Assembly (NCBI RefSeq): GCF_901411515.1 | Contig: NZ_CABDUX010000002.1 | Span: 744,001-808,000, forward strand | Direction of reading: 5' to 3' | Source of the DNA: Raoultibacter phocaeensis | Lineage (GTDB): Bacteria > Actinomycetota > Coriobacteriia > Coriobacteriales > Eggerthellaceae | DNA length: 64,000 nucleotides | In this document: positions 48,261 to 58,677 of the stretch, one piece after another | How positions within the stretch are numbered: the first letter of the stretch is position 1 | Layout of the letters: each line of letters starts with the position of its first letter | Notes under the pieces: generated by a model | Told to the model about the DNA's origin: nothing | What the model saw: the letters and a program-made list of their open reading frames with translations, nothing else | The model's database searches: none | Translations under genes and position numbers: made by a program

Positions 48261-49838
48261 ATGGCGAAGAAGGTGCTGGTTACCGAGAAACTCGCGGATG
48301 CCGGTCTCGATATGCTGCGCGGCAAAGGCTACGAAGTGGATGTTTCGCTCGAACTGACCCCCGAAGGGCTCGTTGCTGCGATTCCCTCATACGATGCGCT
48401 CATCGTACGCAGCGCCACCCAGGTTACCCGCGAGGTCATCGAAGCGGCATCGAATCTTCGGATCATCGGGCGTGCGGGCGTGGGCATCGACAACGTGGAC
48501 GTGGAGGCCGCCACCGAACGCGGCGTCATCGTGTGCAACGCGCCTACGTCGAACATCGTCTCTGCCGCCGAGCATACCATGGCGCTCATGCTCGCGTGTG
48601 CGCGAAACGTTCCTCAAGCAGCAGCTTCCATGAAGGAGGGAAAGTGGGAGCGTTCGCAGTTCACGGGGACTGAGCTGTTCGAGAAGACGCTTGCGATCTT
48701 CGGTCTCGGCCGCGTCGGCGGCCTTGTTGCCGAGCGGGCTCGGGCATTCGGCATGAACCTCATCGGTTACGATCCGTACTGTAGTCCCGAGCGGGCCGAG
48801 CAGCTCGGTGTGAAGCTGTTCGACAACGTGGACGACATCGTGCCCCAAGCCGATTTCATCACGGTGCACCTTCCCAAAACGAAGGAAACCATCGGCATGT
48901 TCGGCCCCGACCAGTACGCGGCCATGAAAGACGGCGTCATCCTCGTGAACACGGCGCGCGGCGGCATCTACAACATCGAATCGCTTGCCGATTTCGTGGC
49001 CGCTGGCAAGATCGGCGGCGCGGCGATTGACGTGTATGAAACCGAGCCGTGTACGGCAAGCCCGCTCCACGAGTTCGACAACGTCATATTGACGCCGCAC
49101 ATCGGGGCTTCCACTAAAGAGGCCCAGTTGCGCGCAGGCATGCAGACCGCCGAGTATGTGGCGGCAGGCCTCGAGGGCTCCATCGTGCCGACTGCGGTGA
49201 ACATGGCGCTCGTGCCGCCTGAGATCATGGATGCGGTGGGGCCGTACGTTCCCGCCTGCCAGCTCATGGGCTCGATGCTCGCGCAGATCGACGGCGACAT
49301 CCCGCAGTACCTCAAGCTTACGGCTGCAGGTTCGCTTGCAGGCGCCGACCCCTCGATCCTCGTTGCGGGAACCTTGGGCGGCATCCTCTCGTACAAGAAC
49401 GTCGCTGTCACGCCCGTGAACGCCGAAGCGGTCGCAAAACGCCACGGTATCAAGGTCGATACCCTGTCAAGCGCAGATGCGCAGGGCTATGCTTCCGCAG
49501 TCACGATCGTCGCCGACGGCACTGAGATATCCTGCACACTCGCCGATACCGCCCAGGTCCCGCGCATCGTCTCTCTGTTCGGCTACCAGATCGACATCGC
49601 GCCTGCGTCCCAATCGCTCATTTTCGAGTACGTCGATGCGCCCGGTAAGATCGGCACCATCGGCACCATTCTCGGTCAGTCCGGCATCAACATCACTACG
49701 ATGCAGGTCGGCATGAAGGAGAAAGAGAAGAATGCGCTCGTGTACATGAACGTCGAGGGCGACATGGACGAGGGAATCATGCAGAAGCTTTCCGAGGGCT
49801 TGGGCGATCTCAAGAACCTGTGGTACGTGAAGCTGTAG
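48261..49838 (+). CDS. serA: D-3-phosphoglycerate dehydrogenase
   Basis: 525 residues from ATG 48261; AAGGAAGAG is 12 bases upstream, and an ATG at 48237 is an alternative. NAD motif [13 protein letters not shown], substrate Arg/Glu/His set in [19 protein letters not shown] and [14 protein letters not shown]. Long form with an intervening domain and C-terminal ACT domain ([20 protein letters not shown]), which binds serine. First step of serine synthesis, paired with serC. Confidence 0.95.
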   Translation: MAKKVLVTEKLADAGLDMLRGKGYEVDVSLELTPEGLVAAIPSYDALIVRSATQVTREVIEAASNLRIIGRAGVGIDNVDVEAATERGVIVCNAPTSNIVSAAEHTMALMLACARNVPQAAASMKEGKWERSQFTGTELFEKTLAIFGLGRVGGLVAERARAFGMNLIGYDPYCSPERAEQLGVKLFDNVDDIVPQADFITVHLPKTKETIGMFGPDQYAAMKDGVILVNTARGGIYNIESLADFVAAGKIGGAAIDVYETEPCTASPLHEFDNVILTPHIGASTKEAQLRAGMQTAEYVAAGLEGSIVPTAVNMALVPPEIMDAVGPYVPACQLMGSMLAQIDGDIPQYLKLTAAGSLAGADPSILVAGTLGGILSYKNVAVTPVNAEAVAKRHGIKVDTLSSADAQGYASAVTIVADGTEISCTLADTAQVPRIVSLFGYQIDIAPASQSLIFEYVDAPGKIGTIGTILGQSGINITTMQVGMKEKEKNALVYMNVEGDMDEGIMQKLSEGLGDLKNLWYVKL

Positions 49839-49865
49839 CTTCGTCCCTGAAAACAACGACTCGAG

Positions 49866-49896
49866 ATGCGCCGCCTTCGGGCGGCGCATGCATCTT
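49866..49896 (+). terminator. UUCG-loop hairpin after serA
   Basis: A perfect 10-bp stem ATGCGCCGCC/GGCGGCGCAT (49866-49889) closed by TTCG. The tail GCATCTTC is T-poor but the stem is very stable. Confidence 0.6.
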
Positions 49897-50075
49897 CAAG
49901 CTGCTCGGGTGAGCGGCCGCCCTACTTGACCATGCGCAGCGGGAGAGAGGCGCCTTCATCGGATGCGCCGACGTGCTCGAATGCAGCGGCACATCCATAT
50001 CCTCATCCGTGAAGTGGCAACATCGTGATGAATTAGGTGCCTTGTTAGGAATTTCGCGGAGCAATCCGACAAGTT

Positions 50076-50084
50076 TGCTATGAT
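50076..50084 (+). promoter_or_regulatory. Extended -10 promoter of leuA
   Basis: TGC followed by TATGAT (50079-50084). The predicted start is about 30 bases before the leuA ATG. No T-box or leader peptide is seen between. Confidence 0.5.
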
Positions 50085-50121
50085 AGTCGAATCGTTTCCG
50101 AGAGATCAGAAAGGGCAGCAC

Positions 50122-51654
50122 ATGACACGCAAGATCAATATCTTCGATACCACCTTGCGCGACGGCGAGCAGTCGCCGGGCGCTTCAATGAACACGGAAG
50201 AGAAATTGGTTGTCGCGCGTCAGCTTCTACGACTTAACGTCGATGTGATCGAGGCGGGCTTCCCCATTTCGAGCCCTGGTGATTTCGAGAGCGTACGCCG
50301 CATCGCGGAGCTTGCGGGCGACCAGGCAACGGTATGCGCACTTACCCGTGCGGTGGACAAGGACATCGATTCTGCGGCCGATGCTCTCAAGTACGCGAAG
50401 CGTCCCCGCATCCATACCGGCATCGGCGTGAGCCCGAGCCACTTGCAAGACAAGCTCCGCATCACCGAGAAGGAGTGCCTGGAGCGCACCGCGCACTGCG
50501 TGTCGTACGCGAAGCGATTCGTCGAGGACGTGCAGTTCTATGCCGAAGACGCCGGTCGCTCCGATTACGATTTCCTTGTGCGCGTGATCCAAACCGCCAT
50601 CGACAACGGTGCGACGGTGGTGAACATACCCGATACCACGGGCTATTCGCTGCCCGAAGAATTCGGACGCCGCATCAAGTACCTCATGGACAACGTGGAC
50701 GGCATCGAGAACGTGACGGTTGCCGTGCACTGCCACAACGACCTCGGTATGGCAACCGCGCTCGCTATGGCCGGCGTGAGAAACGGAGCGACGCAGATCG
50801 AGTGCACGATCAACGGCCTTGGCGAGCGCGCGGGTAACACGGCCATGGAGGAAGTGGTCATGGCCATACGTATGCACGAGCAGGAGCTCGATGCTCATAC
50901 CGATGTGAACACGCGCGAGTTCTTGAAAGCAAGCCGCCTCGTCTCTTCGATCACGGGTATGAACGTGCAGGCTAACAAAGCGATCGTCGGGGCAAACGCA
51001 TTCGCGCACTCCTCGGGTATCCATCAAGACGGCGTGCTCAAGAAGCGCGACACCTACGAGATCATCGATCCGGCCGACGTGGGGGCGGGGCAGAGCCAGA
51101 TTGTGCTCACGGCCCGCTCGGGCCATGCGGCTTTGAAACACCGTCTCGACGAGCTGGGCTACAGCCTTGAAGGCGAATCGCTCGACCAGATCTACCACGC
51201 GTTTCTTGATCTGGCCGACAAGAAGAAGGAAGTCTACGACGAGGACCTCGAGAGCCTCGTAAACGAGCGCGACCGCAACGAGAACGCGATCTACGTGCTC
51301 GAAGGCGTGCAGATCAGCTGCGGCTTCCCGCTCATGCCTACCGCAACGGTCACGCTGCGCAACCAAGACGACCAGGTAGTGACCGCCTGCGAGTTCGGTA
51401 CAGGCCCGATCGACGCGATGTGCAAGGCGGTCGATAAGATCGTGCAGGTGGATAACGATCTCACCGAGTTCGCAGTCCAGTCGGTCACTCGCGGCATCGA
51501 TGCGCTCGGCGAGGTGACGATCCGCGTGAATGATCTCGAAGGCACCATCTACACCGGTCGCGGCTCGGACGGCGATATTGTCGTGTCGTCCACCAAAGCG
51601 TACCTGAACGCATTGAACCGCCTGCTGAACGACAAGAAAGAACATCGCAAGTAG
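50122..51654 (+). CDS. leuA: 2-isopropylmalate synthase
   Basis: 510 residues from ATG 50122, preceded by AAAGGG. Catalytic metal motif [17 protein letters not shown] (7-23), [17 protein letters not shown] and [16 protein letters not shown]. The C-terminal LeuA allosteric domain is present. It commits 2-oxoisovalerate, the product of the ilv operon, to leucine. leuBCD are not in this window. Confidence 0.95.
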   Translation: MTRKINIFDTTLRDGEQSPGASMNTEEKLVVARQLLRLNVDVIEAGFPISSPGDFESVRRIAELAGDQATVCALTRAVDKDIDSAADALKYAKRPRIHTGIGVSPSHLQDKLRITEKECLERTAHCVSYAKRFVEDVQFYAEDAGRSDYDFLVRVIQTAIDNGATVVNIPDTTGYSLPEEFGRRIKYLMDNVDGIENVTVAVHCHNDLGMATALAMAGVRNGATQIECTINGLGERAGNTAMEEVVMAIRMHEQELDAHTDVNTREFLKASRLVSSITGMNVQANKAIVGANAFAHSSGIHQDGVLKKRDTYEIIDPADVGAGQSQIVLTARSGHAALKHRLDELGYSLEGESLDQIYHAFLDLADKKKEVYDEDLESLVNERDRNENAIYVLEGVQISCGFPLMPTATVTLRNQDDQVVTACEFGTGPIDAMCKAVDKIVQVDNDLTEFAVQSVTRGIDALGEVTIRVNDLEGTIYTGRGSDGDIVVSSTKAYLNALNRLLNDKKEHRK

Positions 51655-51681
51655 GAAACGGACTATCTGAAGCGCGTGCGA

Positions 51682-51714
51682 AGCGGCTCGGGTCATGCGA
51701 TCCGAGCCGCTTTT
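51682..51714 (+). terminator. Terminator after leuA
   Basis: Stem AGCGGCTCGG (51682-51691) with CCGAGCCGCT (51702-51711), 10-base loop, then TTT. Confidence 0.8.
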
Positions 51715-51817
51715 GCGTTGCTATAGCATTGTTCGATGTTGCTTCTTAGAGATCGGGGCGAGCTGCTCGGTAAGTATTTCAAGCGTCACTAATTATTTCG
51801 GAGTTACATTTATAAAC

Positions 51818-51846
51818 CGTACAAATGTTCCATGATATGCTATACT
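51818..51846 (+). promoter_or_regulatory. LexA-like box and promoter of dinD
   Basis: CGTACAAATGTTCC (51818-51831) matches the Gram-positive SOS core GAACNNNNGTTC with one mismatch. It sits at the -35 position of an extended -10 promoter, TGC-TATACT (51838-51846). LexA bound here would block RNA polymerase. A leader of about 160 bases follows, with a GGCAGCG/CGCGCTGCC hairpin. Confidence 0.55.
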
Positions 51847-52013
51847 TAGCCTTATCGAAAAGAGCCAGTGCAGACGCATCATTCGAGGATGCCCATAGGT
51901 GGCAGCGGTACTCCGCGCTGCCCGTACCACGTCCGCAAGATCTCTGAGAAACGGAGCAGTCCCTTGCGGCGATTCTTCCTGTTAGCGCGTAAGGGCCGAT
52001 TGGGAGGTGTTCT

Positions 52014-52906
52014 ATGGAACGGTCCGATATTGAGAAACGGGCGATGACGCTGGATGATCTGGCGCATATCGATGAGGGGAGCGGTGTCGAATACTGGTAC
52101 GCGCGCGACATCATGGGATTTTTGGGGTATACGCAATGGCGCAACTTTGAGGCCGCTGTCAAGAAGGCAATGGTATCGGCACAAAGCGCCAAAACTGCAG
52201 GTGAACATCATTTTGCTGGCGTCAGCAAAATGGTCGAACTGGGTAGCGGTTCCCAGCGTGAAGTGAACGATTACAAGCTCACTCGCTATGCCTGCTACCT
52301 GATTGCGCAGAACGGCGATCCCCGCAAGGAGGAGATCGCCTTCGCCCAAAGCTACTTTGCTCTGCAAACGCGCAAACAGGAGCTCATCGAGGAGCGTATG
52401 GCAAATCTCGCCCGGATAGCGATTCGCGGGCAGCTTACCGAAGCCGAAAAAGTGTTCTCGCGTATCGCCTACGAACGCGGAGTGGATGGTGCGGGGTTGC
52501 ACGCATACGTTCGAAGGGAGATGCCGCCCTGTTCGGCGGACATTCAACGGCAGACATGAAGAAGCGACTCGGCGTGAAGGGCGCAAAGCCGCTCGCAGAC
52601 CACCTGCCTTCGGTTACGCTTGCGGCCAAGCAGCTCGCAACAGAGATGACGAGCCATAACGCAGTACGGAAGGATCTTCGGGGTGAGCCTCCCATTGCCC
52701 GCGAGCATGTGCAGAACAACGAGAGCGTTCGTGGTGTTCTCGGGCAGCGTGGCATCAGGCCCGAAGAGTTGCCGCCCGAAGAAGACGTGAAGAAGCTCGA
52801 GCGCCGTGTGATGGGCGAGGGCCGCGCGCTCGAGGAAGGCGCAAGGGGGTTTCCTGTTGGAGTCGGACCGATGCGCGGGGACGTTGACGAACGCCCCGAT
52901 TCCTGA
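52014..52906 (+). pseudogene. dinD: DinD (DNA-damage-inducible protein D) split by a frameshift
   Basis: Two adjacent frames make one DinD protein. The first (52014 to about 52505) carries VEYWYARDIMGFLGYTQWRNF, HHFAGVSKMVELGSGSQREV and RYACYLIAQNGDPRKEEIAFAQSYFALQTRKQE, all close to E. coli DinD. The homology then continues in the frame one base back (KGDAALFGGHSTADMKKRLG, ending PEELPPEEDVKKLERR) to 52906. The shift point is near 52503-52511 and looks like a one-base loss. The start has GGGAGGTG. DinD inhibits RecA-mediated strand exchange in E. coli. Confidence 0.8.
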
Positions 52907-53182
52907 GGTTTCGCTCGAATGGCATTCGGTCGATACCGTATAAGGGTGCATGGGGAGAAGCGCCGTTCGCCGATTTAGTGCGGCATTCCGTGCCACTGTT
53001 TTGTTCGCGCTCAAATACGGCACCGATCAAGTAGCAAATCATACCGTTTGCGCGCCGATCGGTAACGGTTCCCTATCGCATCATATCCTATCCTCATCTG
53101 GGGTGTATGGTGTAGCCATGGCTGGATTCCAGCTCGGCAGAGCGAGCCTTTAGCTCGCACCAATCGTACGAAAGGAAACCGT

Positions 53183-54667
53183 ATGAACAACCCTGCTCAA
53201 GATTCCTATCAACTCTACATCGGCGGCGAATGGGTCGATGCCTCTGACGGCAAGACGCTCGACGTCTACTGTCCCGCTAACGGTGAGAAGCTCTCTACCA
53301 TTGCCGATGCGACGCGCGAAGACGTCGATCATGCCGTCGACGTCGCATGGGACGCGTTCAAAACGTGGGGCAAGACCACGAAGGCCGAACGCGCGATCAT
53401 CCTGAACAAGGTTGCCGATATCATCGAAGAAAACGCCGAGCATTTCGCGATGCTCGAAACGCTTGACAACGGCAAGCCGATCCGTGAGACCCGTGCGATC
53501 GACGTAGCCCTTTCCGTAGATCACTTCCGTTACTTCGCGGGTGTGCTTTTGGCTGACACCGGTGAGGCCGATATGCTTCCCGGCAACATGATGTCGCTCG
53601 TGTTCCACGAGCCCATCGGCGTTGTCGGCCAGATTGTGCCGTGGAACTTCCCGTTCCTCATGGCCGCGTGGAAACTCGCCCCCGTCCTGGCAGCGGGCGA
53701 CTGCACGGTGTTCAAGCCCTCCTCGACGACCTCGCTTACCGTACTCGAGCTTGCGAAGCTCACGCAGGATGTTATTCCCGCCGGCGTGTTCAACGTGCTC
53801 ACGGGCCGTGGCTCGAAGTCGGGCCAGTACATTTTGGAGAACAAGAAGATCAGCAAACTCGCGTTCACCGGTTCCACCGAGGTCGGCCGCGACGTCGCCC
53901 TTGCGGCAGCCGAGCGCCTGATTCCCGCCACGCTCGAGCTCGGCGGTAAATCCGCGAACATCATCTTCCCCGATGCGAAGTGGGATATGATGCTCGACGG
54001 CATCCAGCTCGGCATTTTGTTCAACCAGGGTCAGGTGTGCTGCGCCGGCAGCCGCATCTTCGTGCACGAGGACATCTACGACAAGTTCGTGGAAGACGCC
54101 GTGCATGCGTTCGAGAACGTGAAGGTAGGCCTTCCGTGGGAGGACGACACCCAGATGGGCAGCCAGATCGATGAGGGTCAGATGAACAAGATCCTCGATT
54201 ACATCCAGATCGCGAAGGACGAGGGCGGCAAAGTGCTCGTCGGCGGCGAGCGGGCGTGCGAAGGGGAGCTTGCCAAAGGCGCGTTCTTGAAGCCGACGCT
54301 GCTCGAAGTCCCGAACAACTCGTGCCGTGTGGCTCAAGAGGAGATATTCGGGCCGGTGGCTGTGGTCATCAAGTTCAAGGACGAGCAGGAAGTCATCGAT
54401 ATGGCCAACGACTCGGTTTACGGCCTCGGCGGTGCGGTGTGGACGCGCGATATCAACCGCGCCTTCCGCGTTGCCCAAGGTATCCAGACCGGCCGCATGT
54501 GGGTGAACACGTACAACCAGATTCCGTCGGGTGCGCCGTTCGGCGGCTATAAGGAATCCGGCATTGGCCGAGAGACGCACAAGGTCATGCTCGAGCATTA
54601 CTCGCAGGCCAAAAACATCATGATCAACCTAGGTGAAGAGCCGAGCGGATTCTACCCGGCGAAGTAG
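53183..54667 (+). CDS. NAD(P)+-dependent aldehyde dehydrogenase
   Basis: 494 residues from ATG 53183 after GAAAGGAAA. ALDH motifs: IVPWNFPFLMAAWKLAPVLAAGDCTVFKPS, FTGSTEVGRDV, the general base in LELGGKSANI and the nucleophile Cys286 in GQVCCAGSR. The C-terminal NTYNQIPSGAPFGGYKESGIGRE is typical of acetaldehyde/medium-chain aldehyde dehydrogenases. It oxidises aldehydes to acids; the preferred substrate cannot be told. It stands alone between terminators. Confidence 0.93.
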   Translation: MNNPAQDSYQLYIGGEWVDASDGKTLDVYCPANGEKLSTIADATREDVDHAVDVAWDAFKTWGKTTKAERAIILNKVADIIEENAEHFAMLETLDNGKPIRETRAIDVALSVDHFRYFAGVLLADTGEADMLPGNMMSLVFHEPIGVVGQIVPWNFPFLMAAWKLAPVLAAGDCTVFKPSSTTSLTVLELAKLTQDVIPAGVFNVLTGRGSKSGQYILENKKISKLAFTGSTEVGRDVALAAAERLIPATLELGGKSANIIFPDAKWDMMLDGIQLGILFNQGQVCCAGSRIFVHEDIYDKFVEDAVHAFENVKVGLPWEDDTQMGSQIDEGQMNKILDYIQIAKDEGGKVLVGGERACEGELAKGAFLKPTLLEVPNNSCRVAQEEIFGPVAVVIKFKDEQEVIDMANDSVYGLGGAVWTRDINRAFRVAQGIQTGRMWVNTYNQIPSGAPFGGYKESGIGRETHKVMLEHYSQAKNIMINLGEEPSGFYPAK

Positions 54668-54705
54668 CGGCCGGCGCATCGAGTCAGACTCATACTGTAC
54701 GTTCA

Positions 54706-54742
54706 ATCGGGCATCGCAGAGTGCGGTGCCCGATGATATTTC
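54706..54742 (+). terminator. Terminator after the aldehyde dehydrogenase
   Basis: Stem ATCGGGCA (54706-54713) with TGCCCGAT (54727-54734); loop includes GCA/TGC pairs; GATATTTCC follows. Confidence 0.65.
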
Positions 54743-54963
54743 CTGCTCGATGCGTGCTTTCAGATGAAACTACAACAAGAACGCTTACCTTTTATCGCTT
54801 AAGGCGAAAGCTGGTGTTGATCTGATGTACATGTGCTTTTGACGAGGTGATATACTACCCGATTATTGGGCGTGGGAGCGCTTAGGCGTTTTCCGAAATA
54901 CGTTTCTTGCAGCGCAGCGGTGACTTGGGAAACGTAGGCAAACACAACGTGAATAGGCGATGC

Positions 54964-56901
54964 ATGGACGAAGAACTCGGTTGCTGCAAGCCGAGCCTGT
55001 TGGTTGCATGGGTGCGCGAGAATCCGAGCAGGGCGGCGCTTGCGGCGAGTGCGATGCTGTTGACAGTGCTGTTGGCGCTGGCATTCGCCGCATCGTGGCA
55101 GCGCGTATCGGCTGCTGACGTGTCCGCGGTTCATGTTTCGGGAGACATACGGTCCCTTGTGCTTTCCGGTTCGTACCGCGTCGACGACGGCCCTTGGAGG
55201 CCTTATGAGACGGGACAGAAACTCGAAGCGCAGGGTGTCGGCGTAAGCTCCATCGTGGTGCGCGGCAGCCTTGGGGTCGAGAGCGCGGCGGGGGAGCGCA
55301 TAAACGTGCGCCTGAGCAGCACTGCGTACGCGCTTTCGGTCAACGGTACCGAGGTGTTCTCGTCACCGGGCATTGGCGATGCGGGGCCTGCAAGCGAGCC
55401 GCTGTTGGGCTGGGTGGGATTCGCCTCGCCTGGCATCTCCGCCGACGACGAGGTCGAGATCCGTCTGTCGAGCAGTTCCGGGTATTGCGCGCTGGGCGAT
55501 TACGCCATTGCGCTTGACAGCCTGCACGCGGGGGATGCGAACGCCCTGTTCTTCGCTATGGTACAGCGCTATCTTCCCATGTTCGTTTCGGGCCTCGTAG
55601 TACTCGTGGCAGGGTTGGTGCTCTTCCTCGTGGCGAGCGTAGGCCACCTCATCGGCGTGCCGAAAGAGGAGGGCGGCCTGAGGTTCGCGTTGTACGTGCT
55701 CGTGGGCGGCGTGTGGATATTCTTCTGCTTCGATTACATCACGCTGCTCGTTCCCCATCCGGCGTTCACCACCACGGTGAGCCTGCTCGCGCAAGACGTT
55801 TTGGGCGTGCTTCTGCTCGCCTTCGTCGCCTCGCGCGTGGGGGGTCGTACGAGAGTGGTGGTGAGGGCGTTGTTCTGCCTTGCAACAGGAGTGCTGATTG
55901 CGGCTATCGTGCTGCGGCTTTGTGGGGTCGTGTCGCTCTACAATGCGAACATCGCCATCGTACCGCTGTTCATTCTGGCCTGCGTGGCGGCGGCTGCGCT
56001 GCTCGCCCGCGACGCGTGGAAGAGACGCAGACACATCGAGGTTGATGCGGCCTTGGTGGTATTGCCGTGTGCGGCGGGCATGTTCGTGGAGGGTGCCTCG
56101 TTTCTGGTGGGAGGCGTGACAACCGGGCTTTGGCTGTGCGGGGGCATTCTCATAGCGGTTGCGGTGCGGTTTGTAGCGCTGTTCGCGTTCGCGCGAGGCC
56201 AGATACTTCAGGCAGAACGAGCGCAGCGGATGGAATCGGAGGTTGCACAATCGCGCGTTGCGGTTCTGCTTTCCCAAATCCAGCCGCACTTCCTGTTCAA
56301 CGCGCTGAACGCCATCGAATTTTTGTGCGAGGCCGATCCGCCGCGAGCAGCGCGAACCGTACAGGAATTTGCGCAGTACTTGCGCGGAAACATGGATTCG
56401 CTTACGGGCGAGCCGCTCATTCCCCTCAAGCGAGAGCTCGAGCACCTTGCCCACTATGTAGCCATTGAACAGCTGCGGTTTCCCAACGTGGAGGTGCACT
56501 ACCATGTGCAAGCAGACGATTTTCAGGTGCCGCCGCTCAGCGTTCAGCCTTTGGTGGAGAACGCCATTCGTCACGGTGCATCGCAAAGGCGAGGCGGTAA
56601 GGGGACGGTGACACTTTCCTCGTGGCGCGAAGGCGGGCGTTGCTTCGTGCGGGTGAGCGATAACGGCCCGGGGATCACAGTCGATGCCCCTGTGCCGCAC
56701 GGCTGCGGCGCCGAGAGCCCGGCGGGCGAACCGATGCACGGCGCCGAAGGCAGCCCGTCGCGCAGCCATGTCGGACTTGCAAACGTCGAGGCGCGTTTGG
56801 CGGTCTGCGGCGGTGCGCTCCATATTGAGAACACCCCTGGTTCGGGGGTTCAGGTTACCTTGGTCGTTCCCTACGATGAAGAAAGCGAAATGTGCGTATG
56901 A
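54964..56901 (+). CDS. LytS/YehU-type sensor histidine kinase
   Basis: 645 residues from ATG 54964, with a weak AGG site; an in-frame TTG at 54907 is an alternative. One N-terminal helix leads to an extracellular sensing domain (about 35-190), then about seven membrane helices of the 7TMR-DISM layout. The kinase core follows: HisKA_7TM/PF06580 motif QIQPHFLFNALNAIEFL with His442 as phospho-acceptor, and ATPase motifs VENAIRHGA and VSDNGPGI. A candidate -10 (TATACT, 54851-54856) stands upstream. It overlaps the regulator gene by ATGA. Confidence 0.88.
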   Translation: MDEELGCCKPSLLVAWVRENPSRAALAASAMLLTVLLALAFAASWQRVSAADVSAVHVSGDIRSLVLSGSYRVDDGPWRPYETGQKLEAQGVGVSSIVVRGSLGVESAAGERINVRLSSTAYALSVNGTEVFSSPGIGDAGPASEPLLGWVGFASPGISADDEVEIRLSSSSGYCALGDYAIALDSLHAGDANALFFAMVQRYLPMFVSGLVVLVAGLVLFLVASVGHLIGVPKEEGGLRFALYVLVGGVWIFFCFDYITLLVPHPAFTTTVSLLAQDVLGVLLLAFVASRVGGRTRVVVRALFCLATGVLIAAIVLRLCGVVSLYNANIAIVPLFILACVAAAALLARDAWKRRRHIEVDAALVVLPCAAGMFVEGASFLVGGVTTGLWLCGGILIAVAVRFVALFAFARGQILQAERAQRMESEVAQSRVAVLLSQIQPHFLFNALNAIEFLCEADPPRAARTVQEFAQYLRGNMDSLTGEPLIPLKRELEHLAHYVAIEQLRFPNVEVHYHVQADDFQVPPLSVQPLVENAIRHGASQRRGGKGTVTLSSWREGGRCFVRVSDNGPGITVDAPVPHGCGAESPAGEPMHGAEGSPSRSHVGLANVEARLAVCGGALHIENTPGSGVQVTLVVPYDEESEMCV

Positions 56902-57692
56902 ACGTGATAGCGGTTGACGACGAGCCCTGTGCTCTCGAAGGATTGGGCAAGAAGCTCTCATCAATCGACGCTGTGGAAGACGTCAGGCTGTTTTCGAGCG
57001 GAGCCGATGCATGCACGTGCATGGAGTCGCACGAGGTCGACGTGGCGCTGCTCGATATCAATCTGCCGGGCGAAGACGGCTTCGAACTGGCTCGGCGCAT
57101 GAGGGCCTTGCAGCCGGCATGCGCCATCGTATTCGTGACGGGATATTCGGAATACGCCGTAGATGCGTTTAAGCTGCATGCCGACGGCTACGTGCTCAAG
57201 CCGATGTCGGTTGAAGATCTAAAACGCGAGCTCGCATACGCGGCCGAAACGAAGCAGAGCCGGCTCAGTCGCGCAAAGCCGCGTTTGCACGTGCAGATGT
57301 TCGGAGGTTTCGAGGTGTTTTCGGGTGGTGTGCCCGTGCACTTCCCGCGCAGCAAGAGCAAGGAGCTGTTCGCGTTTCTGGTTGATCGGCGCGGGGCGGG
57401 GGCGACGAACGCCCAGATCGCTTCTGCTCTGTGGGAGGATGTGTACTACGATCGGTCGCATCAGAAGATGCTGCAGACCATCATAGCCGACATGCTGAAG
57501 GCTTTGCGCGCCGTGGGTGCAGCCGATGTCATCGTACGCAGGCGCAACCACTTGTCGGTGGACTCGGAGAAGCTGGATTGCGACTACTACCGCTTCATCG
57601 AGGGGAATCCCACGATATCGTGTTTGACGACGTACCTACCCGACTATTCATGGGCCGAGAACACCGCCGCCATGCTCGCCCGTCAATGGTGA
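56898..57692 (+). CDS. Response regulator with SARP-like output domain
   Basis: 264 residues; ATG 56898 overlaps the kinase stop. Receiver domain: acidic DDE (7-9), phospho-acceptor Asp53 in LLDINLPG, Thr81 and Lys101 in LKPM. The output half (about 125-264) reads RLHVQMFGGFEVFSGGVPVHFPRSKSKELFAFLVDRRG, an OmpR-like winged helix of the SARP/BTAD type, not the LytTR domain normally paired with LytS-like kinases. It is a DNA-binding partner of the kinase. Confidence 0.88.
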   Translation: MNVIAVDDEPCALEGLGKKLSSIDAVEDVRLFSSGADACTCMESHEVDVALLDINLPGEDGFELARRMRALQPACAIVFVTGYSEYAVDAFKLHADGYVLKPMSVEDLKRELAYAAETKQSRLSRAKPRLHVQMFGGFEVFSGGVPVHFPRSKSKELFAFLVDRRGAGATNAQIASALWEDVYYDRSHQKMLQTIIADMLKALRAVGAADVIVRRRNHLSVDSEKLDCDYYRFIEGNPTISCLTTYLPDYSWAENTAAMLARQW

Positions 57693-57717
57693 GGCGATTC
57701 GGCTTCGCTAAGCGCTC

Positions 57718-58629
57718 TCAGCCGCCGATCATCGCAAGGTAGTCCTCGAGGCACACCGCTTCCTCGTGCATCTCTCGTGCCGCGTCTTTTCCGACGTAGC
57801 GGTAGTGCCACGGTTCGTAGATGATGCCGGTCGTTTCGCTTTTGTCGATGGGGTAGCGCAGCACGAAGCCGTACTCCCAACTATGCTCGATGAGCCACTG
57901 CTGCACGGGCGTGCGCTCCTGGCTTTCGTCGAGATTCTGGTTGGCGAAATCTACAATGTCGAGCGCAAGGCCCAGCTGATGTTCGCTCGTGCCGGGTACG
58001 GCGACGGTTTTCCCTGCCTCTTTTCGGGCGTCTTCAAGTGAAAGCCCGGCAGCGAGATTCCGCTGCACGTTGGTGGAGAAGAGCGTTTCCTGCGTTTCGT
58101 GCGAGCGGTACGCCGAGCATATGAAAGGGTTGAGCCCGGTAGCGCGGCATGCGGCCATCATGGCCGCCGCATCGGCGGCGCATCGCTCATCGACGTAGAA
58201 GCCCTGTTCGAGATGCACGAGCGTTGGTTCATAGCCGTCGGGAAGAGGATGCCATGGGTTGACGAGGATAAGGCTCCAGTCATCGGGATGCGGTGTGCTG
58301 TTCGCGCGTTCAGCGAGCGGCGGTTGCGAAGCGTTCAGGGCTCCCGTACGGTCAGCTTCGCCTTCGGCGAGGATGCTGTCATCGTGGTTGTTGCCCGGCT
58401 CGCCCCCGCTTGAGATCGGATTCGCTGCGGATGCGCAGCCGAAAGACGCGAACACGATCGCAAGCGCGCACGCGATGAGCAGTGCCCCCGCGAAGGCAAG
58501 CCGTCTGCCGGCTTGGCTGAAACAGATGCGTGCAGAAGAGTCGGACGTTCGAGCGCCCGCGCACCTGTTTCGTCCGACCGCGTTTGGGCGAGTGCGCGCA
58601 GGTGTGCTGAGCCGCTTTGATGGAGCCAT
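57718..58629 (-). CDS. VanY-like D-alanyl-D-alanine carboxypeptidase
   Basis: 303 residues from ATG 58629, with AGGAAAG upstream. A positively charged N-terminus and a membrane helix (about 44-62) anchor it outside the cell. The M15B zinc peptidase domain (about 115-303) shows SAYRSHETQ, SEHQLGLALD (His217, Asp224) and EPWHYRYVG (Glu272, His275). It trims the terminal D-Ala of cell-wall peptides. It converges on the response regulator gene and lies beside a second two-component operon, so it may be part of a cell-wall stress response. Confidence 0.9.
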   Translation of the reverse strand: MAPSKRLSTPARTRPNAVGRNRCAGARTSDSSARICFSQAGRRLAFAGALLIACALAIVFASFGCASAANPISSGGEPGNNHDDSILAEGEADRTGALNASQPPLAERANSTPHPDDWSLILVNPWHPLPDGYEPTLVHLEQGFYVDERCAADAAAMMAACRATGLNPFICSAYRSHETQETLFSTNVQRNLAAGLSLEDARKEAGKTVAVPGTSEHQLGLALDIVDFANQNLDESQERTPVQQWLIEHSWEYGFVLRYPIDKSETTGIIYEPWHYRYVGKDAAREMHEEAVCLEDYLAMIGG

Positions 58630-58677
58630 GGCGGGCCTTCTTTCCTGTTGTTTTCGACATACTAAGAAGAAGACCCA

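Noticed and set aside
49839-50121. Possible T-box or leader peptide before leuA
   Set aside because: No stem I landmarks, ACCGCGG core or leucine-codon run; the extended -10 lies only about 40 bases before the start codon.
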